The notes: generated by a model from the sequence alone, not told the origin. A DNA stretch of 64,000 nt from Cryobacterium melibiosiphilum (GCF_003602235.1 NZ_QZVS01000090.1:82689-146688), one strand, 5' to 3'; shown: positions 34,559-44,250, counted from the first letter of the stretch. Translations and numbers: made by a program.

Positions 34559-36423
34559 CAGTTACCGCCTCCCCCGCCGCCGCCACCGCCGCCGCCGGCG
34601 GATCCCCCGCTCATGCCCGAACTCGACGAGCTCGCCGCACTTCCCGACCAGGCGGCCGTGGTCGTGGCCGAGAATGCGCCGATGCCCGCCGCGAAGTAGA
34701 GGGCGTTGAAGCTGCCGCTTCCGACGTACCAGTCGGGCTGCGTCTCAGCGCCCTGATAGTACTCGCCGAGCACGCTCGACCACTCCTTCTCCTGGCCGAA
34801 GAGCACCGCGTAGGGCAGCACCCGCTCGTACAGCTTGAGCACCCGACTCGGGTCTGACCCGCCGTCGAAGCCGGGCCGCGGCCGACCCGGGGAGCGCAGC
34901 GCTCCCTCGGGACTCTGCAGGACACGAAGTCGATCGACTTCGGCGAGGGCAATATACAACTTGAGGCCTTTCAGGTAGTCGCGCAGTTCCGCGCCGGTCG
35001 CGGTGAGCGGGCGCACGGACCCGGCCACCACCACGGTCGTGATCGCGGTGAGGATTCCCACGATGACGGTCACGATCGGCCAGGCTCCACCGATCTCCGT
35101 CACCCCGGCGATGAAGCTCGCGATGGCCGCCACCCCGCCGAACACGCAGCCGAGCACGAGCAGCCAGGTGCGCAGGGCACCACCGGGCTGGGTGCGATAC
35201 CCGGCCGTGAGCATGCCGCGACGCACGAATGCGGTCACCTTGAGCAGCGCCGCGGTGAGCTTCGCGTCCTTTGCCTGCAGGTCACGGCGACCGCCGGGTG
35301 CCATCCCGGGAAAGAGCAGGTTCAGGATGCCGCGCTCGGTCTCGTCGATACCGTCACTGCTCCGCAGTTCCAGCGCATAGTGCGGGGTCGCCGAGGCCTT
35401 CACTGCTCCGGCCTTCTTCTTGGCACCGGCCTTCGTGCCGATCGGCTCGGTCTCGATCACCCGGAGGTTGCCCCGAACAGCGAGGCTGAGGAACAGCGCG
35501 GCCATCGCCTTCGTGGTTCCGCCGGCCACGTCGCTCGCCTGCAGCAGGTTGACTCCGCGGGGCGGCAGGTACTCGGCGATGATCGTCGGGCGGCCCGGCG
35601 CGTGCCGCCAGGCTGTGGCGCGCGCGATGATCGCACCGATCATGACGAGCAGCGCGAGCAGCGCCGCCCCGGCTGCGATGCCGGGAAACGGGGTCGCCGT
35701 GAAGGAGTCGTCTCGCGGGGTGAAGGTATCCGCCGCGAACTCGGCGACGATCGTGAGGGTTTCGCGGGGGGCCAGGTCGGTCGCGGCGACGGTGACCGAC
35801 GTGGCGGCATCCGCTTCGGAGAGATCCAGCGTGCCGCATCCCCGGGTGGAGCCCTGCGCGCCGCGATAACAGGCAGTGTTGCCGGTGAACGAGTCGGCGA
35901 TCTCGTCGTCGAGGGTGACCGTCGCCGAGATCTCAGCGATCGGCTGGGTGAAGCCGGTGCCGTTGACGTCCCAGTAGAACTCCTGCTGGTCTGAATCGTC
36001 GGGGTTCAGCACGACGTGGGTCTGGCTGTACGTGATGACATAGGTCTGGGCGCCATGCACGAAGTCGTCGTCGCTGATCACGAGCAGTTCGAGGTCGTCG
36101 TCGGCTGACTCGGTCTCGAAGTCGCGGGGGACGCCGTTTTCGTCGGTCACGCTCTCGATCTCGAGACCGGTGGGGTCACCCTCATAGTGCGTGGGGATGG
36201 CACGGTTGAGGCCGTGGTTCTGGTCGCTCTCAGGAAAGCGGGCCACGATCGTTTCGACCGTATTCAGGGTGGAATACCCCTCGGCGGTGATCCCGAGCTC
36301 GAACTCGGAGTGCCACGAGTCGAAGGTGAAGTCATCAACGTCTGCAGAAGCGGCCGTCGGCACGGCGACGAGAGCGGCGCAGACCAGTGCCACCGCGATG
36401 ACGAGGCGAATCGGTCGACGCAT
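34558..36423 (-). CDS. DUF2207 domain membrane protein
   Basis: This 621-residue protein has a signal peptide (residues 1 to about 27, LVIAVALVCAALVAVPTAASA), an extracellular DUF2207 domain at about 30-230 with one Cys pair (ACYRGAQGSTRGCG), then a membrane helix (AAGAALLALLVMIGAIIA). A cytoplasmic region follows, then two close helices near 435-490, another cytoplasmic stretch and an Ala-rich helix near the end. It finishes in a poly-glycine tail (SAGG followed by eleven G and N). DUF2207 proteins are common in actinobacteria, with unknown function. TAGACT lies six bases before the ATG. Confidence 0.85.
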   Translation of the reverse strand: MRRPIRLVIAVALVCAALVAVPTAASADVDDFTFDSWHSEFELGITAEGYSTLNTVETIVARFPESDQNHGLNRAIPTHYEGDPTGLEIESVTDENGVPRDFETESADDDLELLVISDDDFVHGAQTYVITYSQTHVVLNPDDSDQQEFYWDVNGTGFTQPIAEISATVTLDDEIADSFTGNTACYRGAQGSTRGCGTLDLSEADAATSVTVAATDLAPRETLTIVAEFAADTFTPRDDSFTATPFPGIAAGAALLALLVMIGAIIARATAWRHAPGRPTIIAEYLPPRGVNLLQASDVAGGTTKAMAALFLSLAVRGNLRVIETEPIGTKAGAKKKAGAVKASATPHYALELRSSDGIDETERGILNLLFPGMAPGGRRDLQAKDAKLTAALLKVTAFVRRGMLTAGYRTQPGGALRTWLLVLGCVFGGVAAIASFIAGVTEIGGAWPIVTVIVGILTAITTVVVAGSVRPLTATGAELRDYLKGLKLYIALAEVDRLRVLQSPEGALRSPGRPRPGFDGGSDPSRVLKLYERVLPYAVLFGQEKEWSSVLGEYYQGAETQPDWYVGSGSFNALYFAAGIGAFSATTTAAWSGSAASSSSSGMSGGSAGGGGGGGGGGGN

Positions 36424-36508
36424 ACCGTAAGTCTACCGAGCGGGTGCCGGTCGGGCCTCCCCCACCGGACGGACCCGGCGTCGCACGCGGGTGCGGATCT
36501 GTAGCAGC

Positions 36509-37069
36509 CTAGGCGTGCTGGATGGGGATCGACGTGGTCGACGGCGGCAGTTCGAAGAGCATCTCGAGTCCGGGACGCAGCTCAGCGACCCAGGCCTCGT
36601 AGCCGGCGTCGGTGAGGTGCAGTTGATCCTCGGTGAAGTCGGGGCCCAGCTCGCCGTCGGGCGTGGACAGGGCCGGCCACAGGTCGAGATAGCGCACATA
36701 TTGGGTCGGGGCGTACTGCCAGATGTGCCGGTTGATGGACCTGATGGTCTCGGCGAAGTCCTTGCCGCGCGGCAGCAGTGATTGCACCAGGATGCGGGTC
36801 TCCGGCAGCCGTTTACGCAGGGAATGCATGATGGTCTCGAGGTTGCGCACGACGTACTCGTCGCTCTTGCGCCACCCGAGGTCATTGGTTCCGACGCCGA
36901 TCACGATCGCGTCGGGTCGAAGCTCGACGACAGCGTCCAGTGCGCCGAGCACATCATCGGTGGTGTTGCCGGCGACCGCCAGATTGAGGATGTCGTACTC
37001 GGGAAACCAGTGTTCCCACTGGCCGCCCACGGTTAGTCCGTCGCCTAGAAAAGCAATTGAAACAGTCAC
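36509..37069 (-). CDS. SGNH/GDSL-fold protein with altered nucleophile motif
   Basis: This 186-residue protein has the SGNH blocks except the nucleophile. Block I reads FLGDGLTVGG, with glycine at position 11 where GDSL enzymes have the catalytic serine. Block II glycine is G34 (VAGNTTDD), block III is GVGTNDLG with N62, and block V is DQLHLTDAGY. The relatives I recall are PAF-acetylhydrolase-like esterases that start GDSIT. The codon is clearly GGA. It is either a non-catalytic binding protein or uses another nucleophile. A GTG start follows GGGAGGC. Confidence 0.8.
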   Translation of the reverse strand: MTVSIAFLGDGLTVGGQWEHWFPEYDILNLAVAGNTTDDVLGALDAVVELRPDAIVIGVGTNDLGWRKSDEYVVRNLETIMHSLRKRLPETRILVQSLLPRGKDFAETIRSINRHIWQYAPTQYVRYLDLWPALSTPDGELGPDFTEDQLHLTDAGYEAWVAELRPGLEMLFELPPSTTSIPIQHA

Positions 37070-37136
37070 AGTAGCCTCCCGATCGCTTCCATCATGCCTC
37101 GGAAGAGGGCATGCCCGCCAGTCTTCGCAGCCGATC

Positions 37137-38621
37137 CTAGGCTCGCAGCACCGGGCTCTCGGCCGCCGCGGTCGCGGTGATGCGATTGGCCATCCCGCTG
37201 AAAATCACACCGTGGAACGGCAGTATCGAGAACCAATACAGCCGGCCGCCGAGGCCGCGGGGAAAGAACACCGCGCGCTGACGGTACATCGAACCACCGT
37301 CATCCGCCGGCGTCACGGTCATTTCAAGCCAGGCCAGGCCGGGAACGCGCATCTCGGCGCGCAGGCGCAGAAAGCTGCCGTGGTCGATCTGTTCGACCCG
37401 CCAGAAATCGAGCACCTCGCCGGTGTGCAGCTCGTCGGGGTGACGGCGACCACGACGGAGACCAACCCCGCCGACGATCTTGTCCATCCAGCCGCGCACC
37501 GCCCAGGCCAAGGGGAAGGAGTACCAGCCGTTGTCGCCGCCGATACCCTCGATGACCCGCCAGAGGTCGGCCGGTTTCGCGGGGGTGTGCATCTCGCGCA
37601 GGTCGGTGTAGACGATGTGGCCGGCCCAATCGGGGTCGCTCGGCAGCGGGTTGCTCGACGCTCCTTCGATAGAGGAGTTGCGCCAGCTGGTCTCCACGTC
37701 GCCGACCTTCATGCGGCCCAGGGCCAGCTTGACCGCCGTGCGATAGCCCGTGAGACCTCCGGGCGGCGGCGGGATGACACCGTCGATGTCGTGTTCGTTC
37801 ACGACGCAGTCGTACTGCAGCGAGGCGATGATCGGGATGGCCAGGCTGCGCGGGATCGGAGTGACGAGGTTCACCCACTGCGAGGCCAGCCACGGGGTCA
37901 GCACCGGCAGCGACGCGATCGCTCGCTGGCGCAGGCCGGCCTCGAGGGCGTAGCCGTTCATCATCTGCCCGTAGCGCAGCACGTCGGGGCCGCCGATGTC
38001 GAAGGTGCGGTTGATCTCCGGCGGGAGGCTTGCTGCGCTCAGCAGGTAGTAGAGCACGTCGCGCACGGCGATCGGCTGGATCTTGTTGCGCACCCACTTG
38101 GGCGCGGGCATGTAGGGCAACACGTCGGTGAGGTGCCGGATCATCTCGAACGACGTCGAGCCGCTGCCGATGACGACCCCGGCCTGGAACGCGACGGTCG
38201 GCACGCCCGAGTCGAGCAGGATACGACCGACCGCGGTGCGGGAGCGGAGGTGTTCGGACAGTTCGGCGGTGTCGGGGTGCAAGCCGCCGAGGTAGACGAT
38301 GCGCTTCAGACCGGCCTGCCGTGCCGCCGCGGCGACGTTACGGGCGCTCGTCAGTTCAATCTGTTCGAAGTCACCGGCGGCGCCCATGGAGTGCACGAGG
38401 TAGTAGAAGACCTCGATACCCACGACCGCCCGGTCGACGGAGGCCCGGTCGGTGAGGTCTCCCTCGAAGATCTCGACCTGGTCGGCCCAGGGCACGTCAC
38501 GGAGTTTCTCGGGCGTGCGCACGAGCACGCGCACCGTGTGCCCGGCCTCGAGCAGCCGGGGCACGAGGCGCCCGCCGATGTATCCCGTCGCGCCCGTTAC
38601 CAGTACCGTTTCAGCAGTCAT
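37137..38621 (-). CDS. SDR-type NAD(P)-binding protein with DUF2867 domain
   Basis: The 494-residue protein has an atypical extended SDR domain at 1 to about 300, with VLVTGATGYIGGRLVPRLLEAGH at the NAD(P) site, FEGDLTDRASVDRAVVG and YYLVHSMG. A C-terminal DUF2867 (SRPBCC-like) domain follows from about 335 (WRVIEGIGGDNGWY, RQRAVFFPRGLGGRLYW, LPFHGVIFSGM). Proteins with this layout are widespread in actinobacteria and have been linked to membrane-associated quinone or lipid metabolism only tentatively. It is a single gene; the preceding minus-strand neighbour is the galactoside operon. Confidence 0.85.
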   Translation of the reverse strand: MTAETVLVTGATGYIGGRLVPRLLEAGHTVRVLVRTPEKLRDVPWADQVEIFEGDLTDRASVDRAVVGIEVFYYLVHSMGAAGDFEQIELTSARNVAAAARQAGLKRIVYLGGLHPDTAELSEHLRSRTAVGRILLDSGVPTVAFQAGVVIGSGSTSFEMIRHLTDVLPYMPAPKWVRNKIQPIAVRDVLYYLLSAASLPPEINRTFDIGGPDVLRYGQMMNGYALEAGLRQRAIASLPVLTPWLASQWVNLVTPIPRSLAIPIIASLQYDCVVNEHDIDGVIPPPPGGLTGYRTAVKLALGRMKVGDVETSWRNSSIEGASSNPLPSDPDWAGHIVYTDLREMHTPAKPADLWRVIEGIGGDNGWYSFPLAWAVRGWMDKIVGGVGLRRGRRHPDELHTGEVLDFWRVEQIDHGSFLRLRAEMRVPGLAWLEMTVTPADDGGSMYRQRAVFFPRGLGGRLYWFSILPFHGVIFSGMANRITATAAAESPVLRA

Positions 38622-38700
38622 TTTCTTACCCTATCCGGATACCTTACCGAGTTAGCTGAACGCCTCCCGCCAAAGCGGCTCGACCGGCGAGCCCGCTGGA

Positions 38701-40083
38701 CTAGTAGTCGTTGAGGAGCCCGTTCACCCGCTCATTGACCTCCGTCAGGTCCGACGGGTCCAGCCCGAACGACAGCACCCGGTCCATCGCGTTGGTCATG
38801 ACCGCGTTGATCTCCACGGCAGCACCGGACAGCGGAAAGAGCACGGTCGTCTCATCGTCGATGTGCGTCGTGAAGGCGTCGATGTCGAACCCGGTCTCGG
38901 CGAAGGCCGCCTCGGCGTCGTCGCCGACCGAGCTGATCGACGGAAACACGACTCCGGCCTCCGCGACAACCTGCTGGCAGTCGGTCGAGGCCAGGTACTG
39001 CACCCATTCCCACGCCGCCGCCTTCTTGGTGGAGGACACGGAGATCGAGTCGGCCAGCGAGTTGAACATGCTCGCCCGCTCACCGTCGACGCCGGCCGGT
39101 GTGGCGGCCGTATTCAGGTTCACCCCCTGCAGTTTGTCGAAGGTGTTGATGTTCCATGCCCCGTCGGTGACCATGGCGTAGGAGCCGGCCTGCAACTGCG
39201 TGGACAGGCTCGCGCCCACGGTCTGCGCGAGCGGCGGCATGTAACCCTTCTCGATCAGCCCCCGCCACCAGGCGATGGTGTCCTGAAAGCGCTCGTCGTC
39301 GTAGTTGAGCGTGCTGCCCCAGGTCGGTTCGTCCATGGAGGTCCAGCCCGTCGTCGCCGCGAGCATCGACCAGCTGAGCTGCCCGTAACCGCCGCCGGAG
39401 TCGTCGAGCCCCAGCCCGAACGTCTCGACGCTGGTCTTGTCGAAGCCCGCTTCGTTGCCGCGCACCCCGTTGGTGTCGACGGTGAGGCTCGCGATCACCT
39501 GCTCATAGCTGCCGCCGTCGGTGGGGTTCCAGGTCATCGCGGCGAGGTCGGCGGCGCTGATTCCGGCATCCGTCGTCATGTCCTCGTTGTAGAAGATCGC
39601 GACGGTGTCCCAGTCCTTGGGCATGCCGTACTGGTTGCCGTCCCGTCCCTGCCAGAGTTCGAGGGTGCCGTCGACGAAGCGGGTCGTGTCGATGTCGGCG
39701 GCGTTGATCAGCGGATCGAGGTTCTCGATGAGGCCGCGTTCGGCGTAGTCGCCGTATTTCGAGCTGTGGTCCACGAACACGTCGGGCGCCGAGTTCGCGA
39801 CGAACGAGGTCATCAGCTTGTTCCAGTAATCGTCGTAGCCGTACTGTTCGATGGCGATGGTGATATCGGGGTGCAGCAGCTCGAAATCATCGGCGCACTG
39901 CTGGTAGACGGGCATCTGGTTCGAGTCCCACATCCAGTAGCTCAGTTCGCCGGCCTCACCCCAGGCGCCCTCGGCGGTTCCGGCCTGGGCGCAGCCGGCG
40001 AGGGTCACGGTGACGGCAACGGCGATGACGGATGCCGCGGTGCGCCGAAAACGTCGGCGCGGCTGGTGCGTGTGGCTGGTCAT
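38701..40083 (-). CDS. ABC transporter sugar-binding lipoprotein
   Basis: This 460-residue solute receptor has a lipoprotein signal peptide with twin arginine-rich n-region and lipobox LAGC (cysteine near residue 35). The mature part has the family 1 extracellular sugar-binding fold (DFELLHPDITIAIEQYGYDDYWNKLMTSFVA, PDVFVDHSS). It would deliver alpha-galactosides such as raffinose or melibiose to the two permeases encoded upstream. It is the last gene of the operon, which is unusual because receptors normally come first. The ATG overlaps the permease stop in an ATGA quartet; the longer open frame upstream is not real. Confidence 0.88.
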   Translation of the reverse strand: MTSHTHQPRRRFRRTAASVIAVAVTVTLAGCAQAGTAEGAWGEAGELSYWMWDSNQMPVYQQCADDFELLHPDITIAIEQYGYDDYWNKLMTSFVANSAPDVFVDHSSKYGDYAERGLIENLDPLINAADIDTTRFVDGTLELWQGRDGNQYGMPKDWDTVAIFYNEDMTTDAGISAADLAAMTWNPTDGGSYEQVIASLTVDTNGVRGNEAGFDKTSVETFGLGLDDSGGGYGQLSWSMLAATTGWTSMDEPTWGSTLNYDDERFQDTIAWWRGLIEKGYMPPLAQTVGASLSTQLQAGSYAMVTDGAWNINTFDKLQGVNLNTAATPAGVDGERASMFNSLADSISVSSTKKAAAWEWVQYLASTDCQQVVAEAGVVFPSISSVGDDAEAAFAETGFDIDAFTTHIDDETTVLFPLSGAAVEINAVMTNAMDRVLSFGLDPSDLTEVNERVNGLLNDY

Positions 40084-41045
40084 TTGATCCCCGAGAATCC
40101 GATCGAGTTCACGATCTTTCGGCTGAAGACGATAAAGAGAAGGAGGATGGGCAACGCGGCGAGCAGGGCGGCGGCCATCAGGCCGGCCCAGTCCGGGGTG
40201 CCCTGCGGGGTCTGCGAGCGGAACACGCCGAGCGCGACGGTGAGCACGCGCACGCTGCTGTCGCTGCCGACCAGCAGCGGCCAGAAATATTCGTTCCAGG
40301 CCTGGATGTACTGCAAAATGGCGAGGGTCGCGAGGGGGCCGGTGCTCATCGGCAGGATGATGCGGAAGAAGATGCGCAGGTGGCCGGCCCCGTCGAGCCG
40401 GGCGGCTTCCTCGACCTCGCTGCTGATGCCCAGGAAGAACTGCCGCAGGAAGAAGATCGCGAACGGCGTCATGAAGAAGAAGGGCAGCACGATGCCGGCG
40501 TAGGTGTTGATCAGGCCGAGGTCGCGCATCAGCAGGAAGTTGGGCAGCTGGGTGAAGATCGGCGGCACCATCAGTGCGATGAGGAACAGGAAGAACACGG
40601 CGTTGCGGCCGGGCCAGCGCAGCCGCGCGAACGCGTAGGCGGCGAGCGCCCCGAAGAAGACCTGGCCGGCAGTGATGATCGTCGCCACGAGGACGGAGTT
40701 GAGCAGGTAGCCCCAGAAGTTGAGACTCGCCCCCGAGCCGCCCTGAGCCTGCGCCTCGGCGGTGGTGGCGAGGCCGAGCACCCGTTCGAAGGCTCCCCAG
40801 GTGAACTCGACCGGCAGGAGTGAGCCCGGGTCCGTCGCGAGGGCGGCGCCGTTGGACAGTGCCGTGCGCAGCATCCAATAGAAGGGGAAAAGGGTGATGA
40901 GCATGAAGGCGCCCATGGCGACCCAGGCGATGATCTTGCCGGTCGGGGGCCGCACGCGGCGGCGTTTGGTGGTGCCGGGTGTGGTGGCCGTGGATGTGGT
41001 GGCCGTGGTGGATGTGATGGGAGCGGGATCGGTGGTGGTGGTCAC
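40080..41045 (-). CDS. Carbohydrate ABC transporter permease, MalG-like
   Basis: This 321-residue inner-membrane permease of the CUT1 type has six helices and the EAA loop EEAARLDGAGHLRIFFRIILPM near residue 220, which contacts the shared ATPase. A Thr-rich, then Arg/Lys-rich N-terminal tail (TTDPAPITSTTATTS, KRRRVRPP) precedes the first helix. Translation starts at GTG 41045, eight bases after the MalF-like stop, with AGGACC upstream. No ATPase gene is present in the operon, so a general MsiK-type ATPase must energise it. Confidence 0.9.
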   Translation of the reverse strand: MTTTTDPAPITSTTATTSTATTPGTTKRRRVRPPTGKIIAWVAMGAFMLITLFPFYWMLRTALSNGAALATDPGSLLPVEFTWGAFERVLGLATTAEAQAQGGSGASLNFWGYLLNSVLVATIITAGQVFFGALAAYAFARLRWPGRNAVFFLFLIALMVPPIFTQLPNFLLMRDLGLINTYAGIVLPFFFMTPFAIFFLRQFFLGISSEVEEAARLDGAGHLRIFFRIILPMSTGPLATLAILQYIQAWNEYFWPLLVGSDSSVRVLTVALGVFRSQTPQGTPDWAGLMAAALLAALPILLLFIVFSRKIVNSIGFSGIK

Positions 41046-41053
41046 GGTGGGTC

Positions 41054-41998
41054 CTAGTTCAGGTCTGATTCGCCGGCCCGGGTGAGGCGCAGCTGCACCG
41101 CCGCGATCACCCCGAGCACCGCGAGGAGTACGACGGAAATAGCGGAGGCGTAGCCGAAGTCGAGGCGTTGGAAGGCCAGATCGAAGATGTAGTACTGCAC
41201 GACCCGGGTGGCGTCGCCGGGGCCACCGCTCGTCGTGACGGCCACGGTGTCGAACACCTGGAACGACCCGATCATGGTGATCACGAAGACGAGGGCGAGC
41301 ACCGGCCGCAGCAGCGGAACGGTGACGCGCCAGAACATCTGCCACTCGCTCGCGCCGTCGGTGCGGGCGGCCTCGTAGACATCCTTCGGAATCATCTGCA
41401 GCCCGGCGAAGATCAGCAGCGCCGTGTAGCCGAGGTGACGCCAGGTGTTGACGAGCGCGATCGTCGGGATAGCCCAGGTTTCGTCACCGAAGAAGGCGAT
41501 GGCGTGGCCGCCGAGAGCCTGGATGCCCTCGTTGACGATGCCGATCTGAAAGTCGAGCATCCAGAACCAGACCAGCGCGACGACGACGTTGGCCACGAGG
41601 TAGGGCATCACGACGACGCTGCGGATGAAGGTCGACTGGGTGAGCCGGTGCATCAGCACCGCGAGGGCCAGCGCGAGGACGGTCTGCAGCGCGATGTTGA
41701 TCGCGACGTACAGCAGCGTTGCCCGCGCGGAGTTGTGGAACGTCTCGTCGGTGAACAGCCGGGCATAGTTGTCGAGCCCCACCCACACCGGCGCCGTGAA
41801 GACGTCATAGTCGGTGAAGCTCAGATAGATGCCGCGCACGGTCGGCCAGAAGTAGAACACCGCGAAGCCGAGCAGCGAGGGCGCGATGAACGCGATGGCG
41901 ACCCAGGTCTGTCGGCGTACCGCGCGCCTGTGGTTGCGTTTCGAATCCGGCCGGGCGGGGGCATCCGTCGTGGTCGGTGTCAGGGTGAGGGTGGACAT
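41054..41998 (-). CDS. Carbohydrate ABC transporter permease, MalF-like
   Basis: This 314-residue permease has six helices, with the first beginning at VAIAFIAPSLLGFAVFYFWPTVRGIYLSFTDYD. The cytoplasmic coupling loop is YEAARTDGASEWQMFWRVTVPLLRP near 215. It forms the membrane channel with the MalG-like subunit. The ATG begins one base after the alpha-galactosidase stop, so the enzyme and transporter are made from one message. Confidence 0.9.
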   Translation of the reverse strand: MSTLTLTPTTTDAPARPDSKRNHRRAVRRQTWVAIAFIAPSLLGFAVFYFWPTVRGIYLSFTDYDVFTAPVWVGLDNYARLFTDETFHNSARATLLYVAINIALQTVLALALAVLMHRLTQSTFIRSVVVMPYLVANVVVALVWFWMLDFQIGIVNEGIQALGGHAIAFFGDETWAIPTIALVNTWRHLGYTALLIFAGLQMIPKDVYEAARTDGASEWQMFWRVTVPLLRPVLALVFVITMIGSFQVFDTVAVTTSGGPGDATRVVQYYIFDLAFQRLDFGYASAISVVLLAVLGVIAAVQLRLTRAGESDLN

Positions 41999-41999
41999 C

Positions 42000-44180
42000 T
42001 CAGCCCACCCGGGTGACGCGCAGCAACAGCAGCTGTTCGGGGTGCAGGGCGGGCATCTGCAGTCCCGATTCGGCCAGCACCGAGCCGGGCAGGGTGACGC
42101 CGCCGTCGCCGAGCCAGGGCAGCGTCGTCGTCGACCGACAGTTTGGGCGGTCGCCGGGGTACTGGGCGGCCACCCGATAGGTGCCGGCCGGCTCGAGGCC
42201 CGGCAGCACGACCGGGCCCGAAATGGCGGTCAGCGGCGTGGTCAGCTGCACGAACGCGAACAGGGCGTCGGTCTCGCCCACGACACCGTGCAGCAGAGCG
42301 GATGCGTCGGCGTGGTCGGCGCGCACCACCCGGCCGGTGTGCAGCAGGCCACGGAGCTCCTTGTAGAGGGAAACCCAGTCGGCGAGTTCGGCGCGCTCGG
42401 CCTGGGTTGCCCGCGAGATGTCCCATTCGATGCCGAAGTGGCCGAAGAGGGCGGTTCCGGCGCGGAAGCTGAGCGCGTGACTGCGGCCGGTGGTGTGGGC
42501 CGTCGGCGAGCCGACGTGCGATCCGACGAGTTCGGGCGGCACGAGCTGGCCGGTCCAGCGCTGAATCTGCTGGCGTTCGAGCGGGTCGATCACGTCGCTG
42601 GCCCAGATGCGATCGGTGCGTTCGAGAATCCCGAGGTCGGCGCGACCGCCGCCCGACGAACAGGATTCGATCTCGACGCCCGGGTGGCGCTCGCGCAGTT
42701 CGTCGAGCAGGCGGTACACGGCGAGGGTCTGCTCGTGCACCCCGGCGGCCCCGGTCGGCGAATGGCCGGCCTCGACGAGGTCGCGGTTGTGGTCCCACTT
42801 CAGGTAGCCGATGCGGTTGCGGGTCAGGATCTCGTCGAGACGCTGCAGAATGTGGGCGAAGGCCTCCGGATGGCCGAGGTCGAGCACCTGCTGCTGGCGC
42901 GACGCTACCGGAAGCCGCCCGGCGGGGGCGAGCATCCATTCGGGGTGGGCTCGCGCGAGGTCGGAGTCGGGGTTGATCATCTCGGGTTCGACCCAGAGCC
43001 CGAATTGCAGGCCGAGGCCGGTCACCCTGTCGATCAGCGGGTCGAGGCCGTCGGGCCAAACCGTTTCATCGACGTACCAGTCGCCGAGGCCGGCGCTGTC
43101 GTCGCGGCGGTGGCGGAACCATCCGTCGTCGAGCACGAAGCGTTCGGCGCCCACCTCGGCGGCCGCCTCTGCCAGTTCGGTGAGGCGACCGAGGTCATGG
43201 TCGAAGTACACGGCCTCCCATGTGTTCAAGACGACCGGCCGCGGCGACGACGGATGCCCCGGGCGAGACCGCAGGTAATCATGGAACCGTTCGGCGACCT
43301 GGTCGAGGCCCCGGCCCCAGGAGGCGTAGACCCAGGGGCTGTCGTAACTGTCGCCGGCGGCCAGGCGCACCTCGCCGGGCAGCAGCAGCTCTCCCCCGCC
43401 GAGCACCTGGGTGCCGTTGGAGAGTCGTTCCGCGTATTCGCGGTGGTTGCCGCTCCAGCCCACGTGCAGGGCCCAGACCTCGCCGGCGTTGAACCCGAAG
43501 CCGGGGGTCCCGGCGGCGAGGATGAGGGCGGCGTCGGTGCCGGTGCGGCCGCGGCGGCTGTCGCGCAGGTGGGTGCCCACGGCGAACGGCAGACGTTGCG
43601 GGGTGCGTTCGTGGCCCCAGCGGCCGGCGAGGTCGAGCAGTTCGCTCGCTCGACGCGGAACGGGCAGGGCCAGCTGCAGGGAATCGAGCACGTACTCGGC
43701 TCCGGCGACCCGGGTCACCGTGGCGCGGTGGCGGAACAGGCCCGACGGCAGCAGCTCGAGCCGCAGAACCGTGCGGATGCCGGCTGCGGGGTCGATGGCG
43801 GTGGCGGTGAGCGCGACGGCCGTGTCGTCGATGCTGTCGACCGTGGCGGATTCGGCGGTGAACCGCAGGGTCCAGTCGGCCCCCTCCGTGTGACCCTCGA
43901 TGCCGGGCTGGCCCCGCCAGCCGCCGGACGCGCCGGGCAGTACCTCGACGAGTTCGGGTACGTCGAGGTCGTTGGGAACGACGGCGGGAATACCGGCCCG
44001 CACCAGGGCGGCCAGGGAATCGATGCCGAGGTGGCCGAGGTCACCGCCCCAGTAGGCGACGACCGGCAATCGGCCGGCGGTGAGGTCGAGCACGACGCTC
44101 ACGCCACCGCGGCGCAGGTGCACCACGCCGGTCGCAGGTGCAGTCGTGCCGGTGGGGGCGGGTTCGGTGTTCAGCGGCAT
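42000..44180 (-). CDS. Alpha-galactosidase, GH36
   Basis: This 726-residue glycoside hydrolase family 36 enzyme has no signal peptide, so it is intracellular. An N-terminal beta-sandwich (about 1-290) is followed by a catalytic barrel. The nucleophile is D463 in GYLKWDHNRDL and the acid/base D529 in WASDVIDPLERQQIQ, with ESCSSGGGRADLGIL between them. It cleaves terminal alpha-1,6-galactose from raffinose-family oligosaccharides or melibiose taken up by the ABC system downstream. It is the first gene of the operon, read from a TTGACA/GATACT promoter with an operator (44232-44247) between promoter and start. Confidence 0.92.
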   Translation of the reverse strand: MPLNTEPAPTGTTAPATGVVHLRRGGVSVVLDLTAGRLPVVAYWGGDLGHLGIDSLAALVRAGIPAVVPNDLDVPELVEVLPGASGGWRGQPGIEGHTEGADWTLRFTAESATVDSIDDTAVALTATAIDPAAGIRTVLRLELLPSGLFRHRATVTRVAGAEYVLDSLQLALPVPRRASELLDLAGRWGHERTPQRLPFAVGTHLRDSRRGRTGTDAALILAAGTPGFGFNAGEVWALHVGWSGNHREYAERLSNGTQVLGGGELLLPGEVRLAAGDSYDSPWVYASWGRGLDQVAERFHDYLRSRPGHPSSPRPVVLNTWEAVYFDHDLGRLTELAEAAAEVGAERFVLDDGWFRHRRDDSAGLGDWYVDETVWPDGLDPLIDRVTGLGLQFGLWVEPEMINPDSDLARAHPEWMLAPAGRLPVASRQQQVLDLGHPEAFAHILQRLDEILTRNRIGYLKWDHNRDLVEAGHSPTGAAGVHEQTLAVYRLLDELRERHPGVEIESCSSGGGRADLGILERTDRIWASDVIDPLERQQIQRWTGQLVPPELVGSHVGSPTAHTTGRSHALSFRAGTALFGHFGIEWDISRATQAERAELADWVSLYKELRGLLHTGRVVRADHADASALLHGVVGETDALFAFVQLTTPLTAISGPVVLPGLEPAGTYRVAAQYPGDRPNCRSTTTLPWLGDGGVTLPGSVLAESGLQMPALHPEQLLLLRVTRVG

Positions 44181-44231
44181 TGCTTCTCCTCGACATCACA
44201 GCTTTGTGGTGGGCTCCTGATCGGTGAATGA

Positions 44232-44247
44232 TCACGGGAACCCGTGA
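44232..44247. promoter_or_regulatory. Palindromic operator of alpha-galactoside operon
   Basis: TCACGGG-AA-CCCGTGA is a perfect inverted repeat located just downstream of the minus-strand -10 box, where a repressor would block transcription. The divergent ROK regulator is the obvious candidate. A second, weaker repeat (CATCACA/TGTGGTG) lies around 44195-44212. Confidence 0.65.
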
Positions 44248-44250
44248 CTT

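Noticed and set aside
40084..40878. Upstream extension of the sugar-binding lipoprotein
   Set aside because: The lipoprotein signal begins at 40083 and the extension is antisense-frame sequence of the permease gene.
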